In this document: positions 17,655 through 26,755 of the stretch, in pieces
Numbering within the stretch: the first letter of the stretch is position 1
Layout: the number at the start of each line of letters is the position of its first letter
Assembly (NCBI RefSeq): GCF_014901205.1
Contig: NZ_JACNMU010000009.1
Span: 62,001-126,000 of the forward strand
DNA length: 64,000 nucleotides
Reading direction: 5' to 3'
From: Meridianimarinicoccus sp. MJW13
GTDB taxonomy: Bacteria; Pseudomonadota; Alphaproteobacteria; Rhodobacterales; Rhodobacteraceae
Translations under genes and position numbers: made by a program
The notes under the pieces: model-generated
The model's database searches: none
Told to the model about the DNA's origin: nothing
The model's input: the letters and a program-made list of their open reading frames with translations, nothing else

Positions 17655-17851
17655 GGGCGTGGGTCCCTTTTGTCTGGGCCTGTGCGGGTGGGCGTGAAAC
17701 ATCCGCGCGATGCCGGTCCGGACCATGGTGACACAGCGTGCCGGGGCTTGGAAAACGAAATATATGCCAAGGCCCGCGCGGCCCTGCCCCATCGACGCCC
17801 CCGCGGCCTTCGGGCTAGATCACCGGAGCGCGGGAAAGCGGGGCATCCCTG

Positions 17852-18625
17852 ATGGACGAGACGGACAAGGACGGGACGATCCCCACCAACCTGCGGCTGC
17901 TGCTGGTGCTGGAAGCCATGGCCGAGGCCGGCGTGCCGGTCACCCCGACCGAGGTCAACCGCCAGCTGGGCCTGCCCAAGCCGACCATTCACCGACTGTT
18001 CAACACGCTTGAGGACGAAGGCTTCATCCAGCGCGAATTCAACGGCCGCGGCTATGCCCCGGCCCCAAGGCTGCGGCAGCTTTCCGCCGGGGTTCTGTCA
18101 TCGCTGAGGATGCGCACGGCGCGGGTGGCGATCCTGAAACGGCTGGCCGCCGAGATCCACGAAACCTGCGTGCTCGCGGTGCCGGATCGGGACGCGATGA
18201 TCGGGCTGGAGCAGGCCGAAACCCGCCACGCCCTGCGCATCCAATTGCCGTTGCGTACGCGGATGCCGCTGTATTGCACGGCCAGTGGCAAGATGTTTCT
18301 CAGCACCTTCGACGATACGCCGCTGGAAACCTATATCACAACCACCGCGCTGAAGGATCGGACGCCGCGCACGATCACCGATCCCGACCGGCTGGCCGAA
18401 GCCGTGCGCCGCACGCGCGATCGCGGCTTCGGGATCGACAATGGCGAATTCCTGAACGGGATGGTGTCGCTGGCGGTGCCGGTGCTTGACGGGTCGGGCC
18501 GGTTGCTGTCGACGCTGTCCTTTCACGCACCTGAACAGCGGCTGGCGCTGAAGAATGCGGTGCATCTGGTGCCGCAACTGCATGCCACCGCCGCGCGGCT
18601 GGGTGCCCTGATCGACGAGGCCTGA
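17852..18625 (+). CDS. IclR-family transcriptional regulator
   Basis: 257-residue regulator with an N-terminal winged helix-turn-helix (NLRLLLVLEAMAEAGVPVTPTEVNRQLGLPKPTIHRLFNTLEDEGF) and a C-terminal effector-binding domain (YCTASGKMFLSTF, RDRGFGIDNGEFLNGMVSLAVPV). It is divergent from the amaB-amaA-hglS operon across 197 bases, so it probably controls lysine/pipecolate catabolism. P. putida uses a LysR-type gene at the comparable place, so the regulator has been exchanged here. Confidence 0.85.
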   Translation: MDETDKDGTIPTNLRLLLVLEAMAEAGVPVTPTEVNRQLGLPKPTIHRLFNTLEDEGFIQREFNGRGYAPAPRLRQLSAGVLSSLRMRTARVAILKRLAAEIHETCVLAVPDRDAMIGLEQAETRHALRIQLPLRTRMPLYCTASGKMFLSTFDDTPLETYITTTALKDRTPRTITDPDRLAEAVRRTRDRGFGIDNGEFLNGMVSLAVPVLDGSGRLLSTLSFHAPEQRLALKNAVHLVPQLHATAARLGALIDEA

Positions 18626-18633
18626 AGCGCCGC

Positions 18634-19188
18634 CTAGGCGCGCACGGCTTTCATGAAACGGTCGCGGATCACCACCGGGTCCAGGGTGATCACCGGCATC
18701 TTGGCGTTGCCGCTGTCGCAGCGTACCACGATCACCGTCATCTGGCCGCTGTCCAGCGCCTCTTGCAGAACCGGGCCGGTCTCCTCCCCGCTGCATTCAA
18801 CCACCCGGTCGCAGCCCGCCGCCCGCGCCATGCCCGCCAGCGAGGTCTTGCCGCTGGTATAGGTCGGCTGGTCGCCGGTCGAGCCGTAGGAGCCGTTGTC
18901 GATGATCATCAGGATATAATTGTCGGCGGGGTTGTTGGCGATGGTCGGCAGGGTGCCGAGGTTGGTCAGGACCGAGCCGTCGCCGTCGATCACGATCACC
19001 GGTTTGGGCTGCGCCAGCGCCAGCCCCAGCCCGATGGAAGAGGCCAGCCCCATGGTGCCCAGCATGTAGAAATTGCTGGGCTGGTCGTCGATGGCATGCA
19101 GTTCCTGACTGGGAATGCCGATGTTGCAGATGACAAGGTGATCGCGAAGGATCGGGGCGATTTCGCGCAGGATTTCGGAACGGATCAT
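18634..19188 (-). CDS. comE: ComE-like thiamine-diphosphate 2-oxoacid decarboxylase, beta subunit
   Basis: 184-residue thiamine-diphosphate-binding half of a two-subunit decarboxylase. The cofactor motif is IDGDGSVLTNLGTLPT...IIDNGSYGSTGDQPTYTSG, closely resembling ComE of sulfopyruvate decarboxylase and the C-terminal half of phosphonopyruvate decarboxylase. The ATG at 19188 overlaps the stop of the alpha subunit (ATGA), so the two are made together. Sulfopyruvate to sulfoacetaldehyde is the family reaction, but no xsc, sulfolactate or taurine gene is nearby; the adjacent CoA-transferase leaves the substrate open. Confidence 0.75.
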   Translation of the reverse strand: MIRSEILREIAPILRDHLVICNIGIPSQELHAIDDQPSNFYMLGTMGLASSIGLGLALAQPKPVIVIDGDGSVLTNLGTLPTIANNPADNYILMIIDNGSYGSTGDQPTYTSGKTSLAGMARAAGCDRVVECSGEETGPVLQEALDSGQMTVIVVRCDSGNAKMPVITLDPVVIRDRFMKAVRA

Positions 19189-19703
19189 TGGTCGCCATAG
19201 CCTCCCCAGAAGGACGCGTCGGTCAGCACCGCCACGGGCTTGTTGCACATGAAGCTGTATTTCAGGATGGTATCCAGCTCGGCCGCATCCGCCTGCGTGT
19301 GGAAATGGTAGGTCGGGATATGAAGCTGCGCCAGAAGCGCCTTGGTGTGCAGCGCCATCTCGACCTGGCAAGCCACCGGCTCGCGCAACTCGCCCCGATA
19401 GGAAATCAGCATCGGCAAGGGCATCCGGTAGAACTGGATCAGCGTGGCCAGCGTGTTCAGCGTCACCCCAAGGGCGGTGTTCTGCATGATGATCGCGGCG
19501 CGCTGGCCGCCCATCCACGCCCCGGCGCACAGGCCCATGCCCTCGTCTTCCTTGTTGGCGGGCACATGGCGGATCTCGGGGCGGCGGTCGATCTCGGCAA
19601 TCACCCCGGCCAGTTGCTTGCAGGGCACCGTGGTCACGAAGGAAACGTCGTTGGCGATCAGATCCCCGGCGATCTTCTGGTCGATGGTCAGGTCAGGCGG
19701 CAT
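19185..19703 (-). CDS. comD: ComD-like thiamine-diphosphate 2-oxoacid decarboxylase, alpha subunit
   Basis: 172-residue Pyr-domain partner of the ComE-like subunit. SFVTTVPCKQLAGVI, HVPANKEDEGMGLCAGAWMGGQRAAIIMQNTALG and LISYRGELREP fit the ComD/phosphonopyruvate decarboxylase alpha family, with the cofactor-activating glutamate in NKEDEG. The frame is open to 19871, but the ATG at 19703 (MPPDLTIDQK) preceded by AGGAA starts the conserved domain. Upstream by 115 bases on the same strand is a CoA-transferase gene. Confidence 0.75.
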   Translation of the reverse strand: MPPDLTIDQKIAGDLIANDVSFVTTVPCKQLAGVIAEIDRRPEIRHVPANKEDEGMGLCAGAWMGGQRAAIIMQNTALGVTLNTLATLIQFYRMPLPMLISYRGELREPVACQVEMALHTKALLAQLHIPTYHFHTQADAAELDTILKYSFMCNKPVAVLTDASFWGGYGDQ

Positions 19704-19818
19704 GGCAGTTCCTGTTGCTGGCAAGATTGAGGGGCAGTCTCTAGGCGGCCACAAGAATAAGGTGCAAGACCGGCCTCGGGCTTTCCGCAAGTTCCGGCAT
19801 GACGCCCAAAGGCTGGCC

Positions 19819-21750
19819 TCAGTCTGTGGATTTGTCCTCCAGATAGCGGCTGGCCTGTTCGCGGGTTTCATAGATATGCGGGCGCGCCTTGGGGAAGGCC
19901 TCGCTCAGCTTCATCCGCATGAAGGCGGACCCGGCATAGCGCGACACGCTGGCATAATACCGCTGCTGCAGGTCTTCGACCATCTGGGCCCAGAGATTGA
20001 CCAGATCGTCATCGATGCGGCAATCGTCGTAGTTCACGATCACATCCACCTTGCGCGGATGCGGTGCGCAGACCCGCTCTACGGCGGCGCGCACCATGGC
20101 CACGTCATCGGCGCTGCGGATGCGCATTTTCTCGAAGTTCAGGAACAGCCGGTCCGCTTCGGCATCCAGCGCCACGCGCATGGGCAGATCCAGATGCAGC
20201 AGATCGACCCGAAGATCCATCGCCGCCGGGCGGAAGATGCGAATGTCCATCTGCCGGATCTCGTCGATCAGCGGCGCGGTTTCCATATGGGCCAGAATAT
20301 CGGCGTCCAGATCGACACCCGGCGCGATCTCGACCAGCTTCAGCCCCTGGGTGGTCAATTCGAACACGCAGCGTTCGGTGACATAGAGCACCGGCTGGCC
20401 CAGCCGCGCGGCGCGGGCACCGGAAAAGGTGATCTGTTCCACCGAGCGCAGGAACTTGGGGAACCGGCCTTCGCGCGCAATGCGCAACCCCCCATCCTCG
20501 ATCACCACGTCCAGCCCTGCGGCCGTAAAGGTGCCGGCAAAGACCAGGGCGCGGGCGTTTTGCGAGATGTTGATGAAGCCCCCGGCCCCGGCCAGACGCG
20601 GGCCAAAGCGGGACACGTTGACGTTGCCCAGGGGGTCGGCCTGCGCCAGACCCAGACAGGCCATGTCCAGCCCGCCGCCATCGTAAAAGTCGAACTGGCT
20701 GTTCTGCGGGATCACCGCGTCGGTGTTTACCGCCGCACCGAAATCCAGCCCCGAGGCGGGCTGACCCCCGATCACGCCGGGTTCGGCGGTCAGGGTGAGG
20801 TGATCCAGAAGCCCCTCTTCGGCGGCCACCGAAGCCACGCCTTCCGGCATCCCGATCCCGAGGTTCACCACCCCGTTGATCGGCAATTCGAAGGCACAGC
20901 GCCGGGCGATGACCTTGCGGGCGTCCAGCTCCATCGCCGGGATTTCGCCATCGGGCGGACGGATGCGGTTGGTGAAGGCCTGGCTGAAGGTGGTGCCATA
21001 AGTCTGGACATGGTGTTCGGGCCGGGACACCACCACCGCATCCACAAGGATGCCGGGGATCTGCACGTCGCGCGGGGGCAGAGACTTGTTGCGCGCGATG
21101 CGTTCGACCTGGACGATCACCACGCCGCCGGCGGCCTTGACCGCCATGGCCTGCGCAAGGTTGTCGAGCACCAGCGCCTCGCGCTCCATGGTGATATTGC
21201 CCATCTGGTCGGCGGTGGTGCCGCGCAGCAGCGCGACGGTCAGCTTCTGGGCCGGGTAGAACAGCATGTCCTCGCCGCCAATCTGCATCAGTTCCACCTG
21301 CGGTTCGGTGCTGATGGCATTGATCGCGCCGCCGCCGTGACGCGGATCGACGAAGGTCTCCAGCCCGACGCGCGACAGCATCCCCGGCTTGCCGGCGGCG
21401 ATGTCGCGGAACAACTGGCTGAGGCAACCCTGCGGAAGGTTCCAGCCCTCGATCTTGCCCTCGACCGCCAGCGCGGCCACCTTGGGGATCAAGCCCCAGT
21501 GGCCGCCGACCACGCGCTTCAGCAGACCGTCGTGGCCCAGCCGGTTCAGGCCGCGGTCCTTGCCGTCGCCCTGGCCCGCCGCGAAGATCAGGGTCAGGTC
21601 GCGGGGCGATCCGCTGGCCAGAAATCGGTCCTCGACGGCGCAAAGCAACTCGTCCGGCACGCCGATCCCGACGAAGCCCGACGAGGTGATGGTGTCGCCA
21701 TCCTTGATCAGTGCGGCCGCTTCGGCGGCGGTGACTACCTTGTTGCGCAT
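19819..21750 (-). CDS. Family I acyl-CoA:carboxylate CoA-transferase (YdiF/Pct-like) with a C-terminal extension
   Basis: 643-residue CoA-transferase in which the A and B halves are fused (residues 1-265 and about 275-525). The catalytic glutamate is probably Glu323 in LTAEPGVIGGQ, the position of the family glutamate before GxxGG. YdiF/Pct-type enzymes end near residue 520-530; here about 110 more residues follow (from roughly DLRVDLLHLDLPMRVAL to the end), rich in acidic and aromatic residues and with no motif I recognise. The start has a strong GGGAGAG site. It is 115 bases before comD on the same strand, so a shared pathway is plausible (activation of an acid formed from the decarboxylase product), but no substrate can be assigned. 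Confidence 0.75.
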   Translation of the reverse strand: MRNKVVTAAEAAALIKDGDTITSSGFVGIGVPDELLCAVEDRFLASGSPRDLTLIFAAGQGDGKDRGLNRLGHDGLLKRVVGGHWGLIPKVAALAVEGKIEGWNLPQGCLSQLFRDIAAGKPGMLSRVGLETFVDPRHGGGAINAISTEPQVELMQIGGEDMLFYPAQKLTVALLRGTTADQMGNITMEREALVLDNLAQAMAVKAAGGVVIVQVERIARNKSLPPRDVQIPGILVDAVVVSRPEHHVQTYGTTFSQAFTNRIRPPDGEIPAMELDARKVIARRCAFELPINGVVNLGIGMPEGVASVAAEEGLLDHLTLTAEPGVIGGQPASGLDFGAAVNTDAVIPQNSQFDFYDGGGLDMACLGLAQADPLGNVNVSRFGPRLAGAGGFINISQNARALVFAGTFTAAGLDVVIEDGGLRIAREGRFPKFLRSVEQITFSGARAARLGQPVLYVTERCVFELTTQGLKLVEIAPGVDLDADILAHMETAPLIDEIRQMDIRIFRPAAMDLRVDLLHLDLPMRVALDAEADRLFLNFEKMRIRSADDVAMVRAAVERVCAPHPRKVDVIVNYDDCRIDDDLVNLWAQMVEDLQQRYYASVSRYAGSAFMRMKLSEAFPKARPHIYETREQASRYLEDKSTD

Positions 21751-21815
21751 GTCTCTCTCCCGTCAGACGTGCAGAATTTCCGAGAGCGCGCCGTTTCAGG
21801 CGCGCCCGTGCCCGC

Positions 21816-22877
21816 TCAGGTCAGGCGTTTCTTCAGATAGGGGGCGGTGGCGGCCAGACCCTCGGCCAGACCGAATTGCGGCGCATAGCCCAGCCGCGTC
21901 TGCGCCCGGTCGGTGGCACAGCGCCCGGTGCCCGAGTAGACTTCAAGCAGGTGGTGGTCGGGGGTGAAGTCGCCGCCCCTGGACAGACGCCGCTTGACCT
22001 GTCGGACCAGGGCCTCGAACCGCTCCCGCCCCAGCAGGCGCCGTGCAATGGCACTGACCCGAGCCGCCGCCGAAGGGCCGGAATCGCCGCCCTCGGGCGG
22101 TTTTGGACCCAGCCGCGCGGCCAGCGCGTCATGGGGTTCCAGTCGAACCCTGCCCTGCCCGATGGCCGCGGCATAGCCCTCGATCAGCCCGCGCCATGTC
22201 TGGCCCTCGGGGCCGGAAATGATGAATCGTTCCTGACCAAGATCGGGCACCTGCGCAGCCTGCAGCAGCGCCTGCACCAGATCGTCCACATAGACACCGT
22301 TCAGCACGCCTTCCGGTTCGGGCAGGATCACGTCACCGCCGGTCAGCGCCTCGGCCAGCGCATCGGTCCACAACGACGATCCCGGCCCCCAGACGATGGT
22401 CGGCTGCAGGATCGCGGCGGGCAGGCTGCCCGCCATCAACCGGCGTTCCATTTGGATCTTGGCCTGCCGGTAGGGGCTGCCGCCGGGTTGCTCCATCGGG
22501 CTGTCCTCGGTCAGGTCGCTGTCGGGCCAGCCGTCGTAGACGACGATGGAACTGGTGTGCACGATGCGGCCGACGCTCGCCTCGGTCGCTGCCGCCAGCA
22601 GGGTTTCGAACCCGGCCAGGTTGTCGGCCGCCGAGGCGCGCACGTCATAGGCCAGGTGAAACAGCACCGCCTGCCCTGCCAGCCCGTCCTTCAGGACAGC
22701 GGGATCCGACAGCCCGCCGGTGATCGTCCGGGCGGCCCCGGCCACCTGCCCTGCGCGCGACAGGGCCGTCACCTCGGCCCCCGCCGCTGTCAGGGCTGCC
22801 ACCAGCCGCCGTCCGATGAACCCGCTGCCCCCGGTGACGAATACCTTCGTTCCGGCCAACCCGTTTTGCCCGCCCAT
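21816..22877 (-). CDS. NAD-dependent epimerase/dehydratase (extended SDR)
   Basis: 353-residue extended short-chain dehydrogenase. It has the N-terminal TGGSGFIG nucleotide motif (residues 15-22), HTSSIVVYDG in the serine region and the YRQAK catalytic tyrosine-lysine pair. The last 100 residues, including RRLLGRERFEALVRQVKRRLSRG, are longer than in GalE-type enzymes. It is divergent from a Gfo/Idh gene and two intergenic stretches away from several glycosyltransferases, so a nucleotide-sugar or glycan role is likely. Transcription also points toward the CoA-transferase 65 bases downstream, so membership of that operon is possible. Confidence 0.75.
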   Translation of the reverse strand: MGGQNGLAGTKVFVTGGSGFIGRRLVAALTAAGAEVTALSRAGQVAGAARTITGGLSDPAVLKDGLAGQAVLFHLAYDVRASAADNLAGFETLLAAATEASVGRIVHTSSIVVYDGWPDSDLTEDSPMEQPGGSPYRQAKIQMERRLMAGSLPAAILQPTIVWGPGSSLWTDALAEALTGGDVILPEPEGVLNGVYVDDLVQALLQAAQVPDLGQERFIISGPEGQTWRGLIEGYAAAIGQGRVRLEPHDALAARLGPKPPEGGDSGPSAAARVSAIARRLLGRERFEALVRQVKRRLSRGGDFTPDHHLLEVYSGTGRCATDRAQTRLGYAPQFGLAEGLAATAPYLKKRLT

Positions 22878-23010
22878 CCTTGCGCCCCTGCCCTGTTGTA
22901 CTTCCCAGACTAGACCACCTCAGGCGCGCCGTAACCATGCGTCAGCCTGACAGATAGCCCGACTGTAACCCCACGTGTTACCGATTTTGTAGGTTTTTTC
23001 TGATGAGTAC

Positions 23011-23026
23011 GGGGTCACGCGACCCC
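23011..23026 (+). other. Short GC hairpin upstream of the Gfo/Idh gene
   Basis: GGGGTC (23011-23016) pairs with GACCCC (23021-23026) around an ACGC loop, 31 bases before the start at 23058. A T-run lies before rather than after it, so it is not a standard rightward terminator. Read leftward the T-run becomes A, so that strand does not fit either. Role unknown. Confidence 0.3.
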
Positions 23027-23057
23027 CGGGCAGTTTGGCGAGAGTGAGAGTAACCTC

Positions 23058-24110
23058 ATGAAATTCGGCGTTATCGGATCTGCGGGCAAGATTGGCCAGA
23101 TGCGGGTGGAAACCATCATGGCCCATTCGGACGCCGAACTGGTGGCGGTCATGGACATGACCGAGGAAAAGGCGCGGGCCTTTGCCAATGGCGCCCCGGC
23201 CTTCACCGATCTGGACCGCTTTTTTGAAACGCCGATGGATGCGGTGGTGATCTCGACCCCCGCCCATGTGCGCGAGCCGCTGTGCCTGCGCGCCTTCGAC
23301 CTAGGCCTGAACGTGCTGTCGGAAAAGCCGCTGGCCCATACAGTCGACGCCGCCCGCCGCATCGTCGCGGCGGCCAAGGCCGCGCGCTGCCATCTGGGGG
23401 CAGGGTTCAACATGCGCTATTACCCGGCCTTTTCGTATGTGAAAGACATCATCGACAGCGGCAAGATCGGTCAGGTCGACCACATCCGCATCTATGGCGG
23501 CCACGAAGGTCTGCCGAAATTCGCCTACGACTGGGAATACAAGGCCGAAGTGTCCGGCGGCGGCGCGCTGTGGGACGTGGGTATCCACATGACCGACATG
23601 GCGCGCTTCCTGATGGGCGAGATCACCTCGGTCTACGGGGTGGCCACCGAAAACGTGTGGCAGGAACCCGGCTCGGAAGACAATGCCATGGCGATTTTCA
23701 AGGCGCCGTCCGGGGTGAACGCGATCTATCAGGCCACATGGACCGACTGGAAGGGCTACAAGTCTCTGGTCGAGGTCTATGGCTCGCACGGGATGGTGCG
23801 CGGGGCCTATGCCCCGATGGAAACCCTGTTGCTGACCATGGCCAAGCCCGGTGGGCCGGTGACCCGCAACCGCAACCGATTTCCCGAGATCATGGTGCGC
23901 GAAAAGCTGAAAAGCTGGAAAACCACGGCACTGGCGTCGTTCCAGCAGGAGCTGGACGAGTTCATCCGCCTGACCCGTGGTGAGACCGGCCTTGCCATCG
24001 CCGATGGCCATGCCGCCCTGCGCGCGGTCGAGATCGCGGCGGCGGTGCCCGAAAGCTCCCGCACGGGCCAAGAGGTGCATCTGGAGAACCTCGGGCCGAT
24101 GATCCCGTGA
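23058..24110 (+). CDS. Gfo/Idh/MocA-family oxidoreductase
   Basis: 350-residue NAD(P)-dependent sugar or cyclitol oxidoreductase. The Rossmann segment is FGVIGSAGKIGQMR at the N-terminus and the family EKP motif occurs as LSEKPLAHT; GGGALWDVGIHMTDMARFLMG matches the C-terminal domain with the catalytic aspartate/histidine region. First gene of a rightward series (Gfo/Idh, GT2, GMC, SUMF1-like) and divergent from an SDR epimerase. The substrate is unknown; a sugar of an extracellular glycan is the best guess from context. Confidence 0.8.
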   Translation: MKFGVIGSAGKIGQMRVETIMAHSDAELVAVMDMTEEKARAFANGAPAFTDLDRFFETPMDAVVISTPAHVREPLCLRAFDLGLNVLSEKPLAHTVDAARRIVAAAKAARCHLGAGFNMRYYPAFSYVKDIIDSGKIGQVDHIRIYGGHEGLPKFAYDWEYKAEVSGGGALWDVGIHMTDMARFLMGEITSVYGVATENVWQEPGSEDNAMAIFKAPSGVNAIYQATWTDWKGYKSLVEVYGSHGMVRGAYAPMETLLLTMAKPGGPVTRNRNRFPEIMVREKLKSWKTTALASFQQELDEFIRLTRGETGLAIADGHAALRAVEIAAAVPESSRTGQEVHLENLGPMIP

Positions 24111-24209
24111 CACGGGCGTTCTTTGTCCCATGGCCGCCCGCAAGGGGGTAGGCTGGCCCGAGGGAATCATCCGCCCGTCGGCCAATTTTTCAAAGCGAGA
24201 CCCAGTTTC

Positions 24210-25130
24210 ATGAGTACCGATCCCAAGCTTTCCATCGTGGTGACCATCGTCGACGGCGGCACTTACCTGCGCGATTTCCTGGCCGCCTGCGAGCGGATGG
24301 AAGATACCCCGCCGCTGGAACTGATCGTGCCCTATGACGCTTCGGTTGCGGATGTGCTGCAATATCAGGACGCGTTTCCGCAGGTGCAGTTTCTGGACCT
24401 CGGGCAGATCACCCCGGCCCGGCCGATCACCACCGAAGCGGGCCAGCACGAATTGTTCGACCGCCGCCGCGCCGCCGGTCTGGCCGCCGCCACCGGCGAC
24501 ATCATCGCCATTCTGGAAGATCGCGGCCATCCGCGGCCCGACTGGGCACGCACCGTGGTCCGACTGCACGCCGAGACCGACTATGGCGTCATCGGCGGTG
24601 CCATCGACTGCAAGGAACCAGTGGGCCTGCTGAACTGGGCCTTCTACGTCACCGATTTCGGGCGCTATGGCCTGCCCTTCGACAGTGGCCCGGCGGAATG
24701 GGTGTCGGATGTGAACGTCACCTATTCGCGAAAGGTTTTGGAAGACACCCGCCACCTGTGGCAGGAGCGGTTTCGCGAACCCGTTGTCCATTGGTTCCTG
24801 ATAGATCGCGGGGATGAGCTGCTATTGTCCAATGAACTGGTCGTTGAACACGTCCGCCCCCCCGCCACGCTGGGCGACCTGTTGCCCGAGCGGTTCCATT
24901 GGGGCCGCCTGTTCGGCCATATCCGGGCCGTGCATCTGCCGGCGTGGAAGCGGCTGGGCTATATCCTGACCAGCCCGCTGATCCCGCCCTTGCTGTGGGT
25001 GCGCCACGGGCTGACGCAGGCGTCCAAGGGCAAGGGGCTGCGCTATCTCACAGCCCTGCCCTATGTCATGATCCTGACCGTCTTCTGGACCCTGGGCGAG
25101 GCCTGGGGCACGATCACCAAGCGGCCATGA
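24210..25130 (+). CDS. Family 2-like glycosyltransferase
   Basis: 306-residue GT-A fold protein. It opens with LSIVVTIVDGGTYLRDFLAACERM and has GDIIAILEDRGHPRPDWARTVV, in which the EDR triplet takes the place of the usual DxD metal site, and later VGLLNWAFYVTDFGRYG. The final 60 residues contain hydrophobic stretches (LTSPLIPPLLWVRHG, ALPYVMILTVFWTLGEAWG), suggesting membrane anchoring. The ATG at 24210 begins the domain; an in-frame TTG at 24123 adds only unconserved residues. Its stop overlaps the GMC gene start (ATGA). Confidence 0.75.
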   Translation: MSTDPKLSIVVTIVDGGTYLRDFLAACERMEDTPPLELIVPYDASVADVLQYQDAFPQVQFLDLGQITPARPITTEAGQHELFDRRRAAGLAAATGDIIAILEDRGHPRPDWARTVVRLHAETDYGVIGGAIDCKEPVGLLNWAFYVTDFGRYGLPFDSGPAEWVSDVNVTYSRKVLEDTRHLWQERFREPVVHWFLIDRGDELLLSNELVVEHVRPPATLGDLLPERFHWGRLFGHIRAVHLPAWKRLGYILTSPLIPPLLWVRHGLTQASKGKGLRYLTALPYVMILTVFWTLGEAWGTITKRP

Positions 25131-26755
25131 CCACGCCGGATTGGGATATCATCGTCATCGGCTCGGGCGCGGCCGGCGGCTGGGTGGCCAAGGAAGCGGC
25201 CGAGCGCGGGCTGAAAACGCTGATGCTGGAAGCGGGGCGCAAGCTGTCACCGGCCGATTTTCCCCAACCCGACCACGAAGGCGGTTCGCGCGTGTCCATC
25301 GTCTCGCGCGTGACCTCAATCCTGCGCGGCCAGCATGTGCAGGCGCGCTGCATGTCCTTCACCCCGACCACGTCGCATCTGTTCGTCAACGATCGTGAAA
25401 ATCCCTATACCACCGGCGCGAAGGCGCGGTTCAACTGGTACCGGTCGCGGCAGGTCGGCGGGCGGCTGCACCTGTGGGGCCGCAATGCGCTGCGCCTGTC
25501 GGATCAGGAATTCAAGGCCGCCGACCGCGACGGGTTCGGCGATACCTGGCCCGTGACCCATGCCGAGATGGACCCGTGGTATGCCCGCGTCGAGGCGTTT
25601 CTGGGCGTCACCGGGCAAGCGGCAGGGATCGAGAACCTGCCCGACGGTCATTACTCCGGCCCCCACCCGCTGACCCGCGCCGAACGCGACCTGATGGCCG
25701 AGATGGCCGAAAAATGGCCCGACCGCCCCGCCACCACCTGCCGCATCATCCATCACATGCCCGACCGCACGCCGCCGCCGCTGGCCGCAGCGCAAGCAAC
25801 CGGGCGGTTCGAATTGCGCTCGGGCGCGGTGGTGTCGCGGATCGAGACCGATCCCGAGACCGGCTTGGCCACCGGCGTGACCTATATCGATGCGGACACC
25901 CACGAAGAGATCACGGTGACCGCCCGCACTGTCGCCGTCGCCGCCTCGACCATCGAAAGCGTGCGGTTGCTGCTGAACTCCAAGGGCGGGCGGCATCCGG
26001 TGGGGCTGGGCAATTCCTCGGGCAATCTTGGCCGTTACCTGTCCGATCACCTGATGATGTTCCGCGCCGGCACCCTGCCACAGATCGAAGGCATGGGCAG
26101 CGGTCATGACCCCTATGATTTCGGCCAGCAATCGGGGATCTATATGCCGTCGTTCCGCAACCGTGACCCCGGCGACGATCCGGGCTTCCTGCGCGGCTAT
26201 GCGCTGCTGGGCTCGGTCGGGCGGCTGGAACCGGGCTGGTTCTTCATGGCCATCGGCGAAGTGCTGCCGCGCGCCGACAACCGGGTCGAAATCGACCCGT
26301 CCAAGCGCGACGCCTGGGGCATTCCCGCCGCGAAGGTCACCCTGACCCATTCCGACAACGAACGCGCCATGGCGCGCGACATGGACAAGACCCTGAAAGA
26401 CATCTGCGCCACCTACGGGTTGCCCGACGATCTGCTGGGCAAGGAAAGCCTGATCGCAAAGATCGCCTACAAGTTCGCCGGGCCGCTGGTCTACACGCCC
26501 GAGGGCGCGCTGGTGCCGGGCTCGTCGATCCATGAAACCGGCGGCGCCTGCATGGGCACCGACCCGGCGCGCCATGTGACCGATGCCGACAACCGCCTGC
26601 ACGATGCGCCCAACGTCTTTGTCACCGACAGCGCGGCCTTCCCCACTAACCCGTTCCAGAACCCCGGCCTGACCATCATGGCGCTGTCCGCCCGCGCCGG
26701 AGCCCGCATCGCCGAAGACCTTGCCGACCCTGACAGGAGACCCCCATGCGCCTGA
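25127..26755 (+). CDS. GMC-family FAD-dependent oxidoreductase
   Basis: 542-residue flavoprotein with the N-terminal FAD motif IIVIGSGAAGGWVAKEAAERG and a substrate domain. The GMC C-terminal motif includes SIHETGGACMGTDPARHVTDADNRLHDAPNVF and NPFQNPGLTIMALSARAGARIAEDL, so the catalytic histidine (HETGG) and asparagine (NPGLT) positions are present. It resembles sugar or alcohol dehydrogenases found beside glycosyltransferases. Translationally coupled to the GT2 gene before it, and overlapping the SUMF1-like gene after it by 10 bases. Confidence 0.82.
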   Translation: MTTPDWDIIVIGSGAAGGWVAKEAAERGLKTLMLEAGRKLSPADFPQPDHEGGSRVSIVSRVTSILRGQHVQARCMSFTPTTSHLFVNDRENPYTTGAKARFNWYRSRQVGGRLHLWGRNALRLSDQEFKAADRDGFGDTWPVTHAEMDPWYARVEAFLGVTGQAAGIENLPDGHYSGPHPLTRAERDLMAEMAEKWPDRPATTCRIIHHMPDRTPPPLAAAQATGRFELRSGAVVSRIETDPETGLATGVTYIDADTHEEITVTARTVAVAASTIESVRLLLNSKGGRHPVGLGNSSGNLGRYLSDHLMMFRAGTLPQIEGMGSGHDPYDFGQQSGIYMPSFRNRDPGDDPGFLRGYALLGSVGRLEPGWFFMAIGEVLPRADNRVEIDPSKRDAWGIPAAKVTLTHSDNERAMARDMDKTLKDICATYGLPDDLLGKESLIAKIAYKFAGPLVYTPEGALVPGSSIHETGGACMGTDPARHVTDADNRLHDAPNVFVTDSAAFPTNPFQNPGLTIMALSARAGARIAEDLADPDRRPPCA

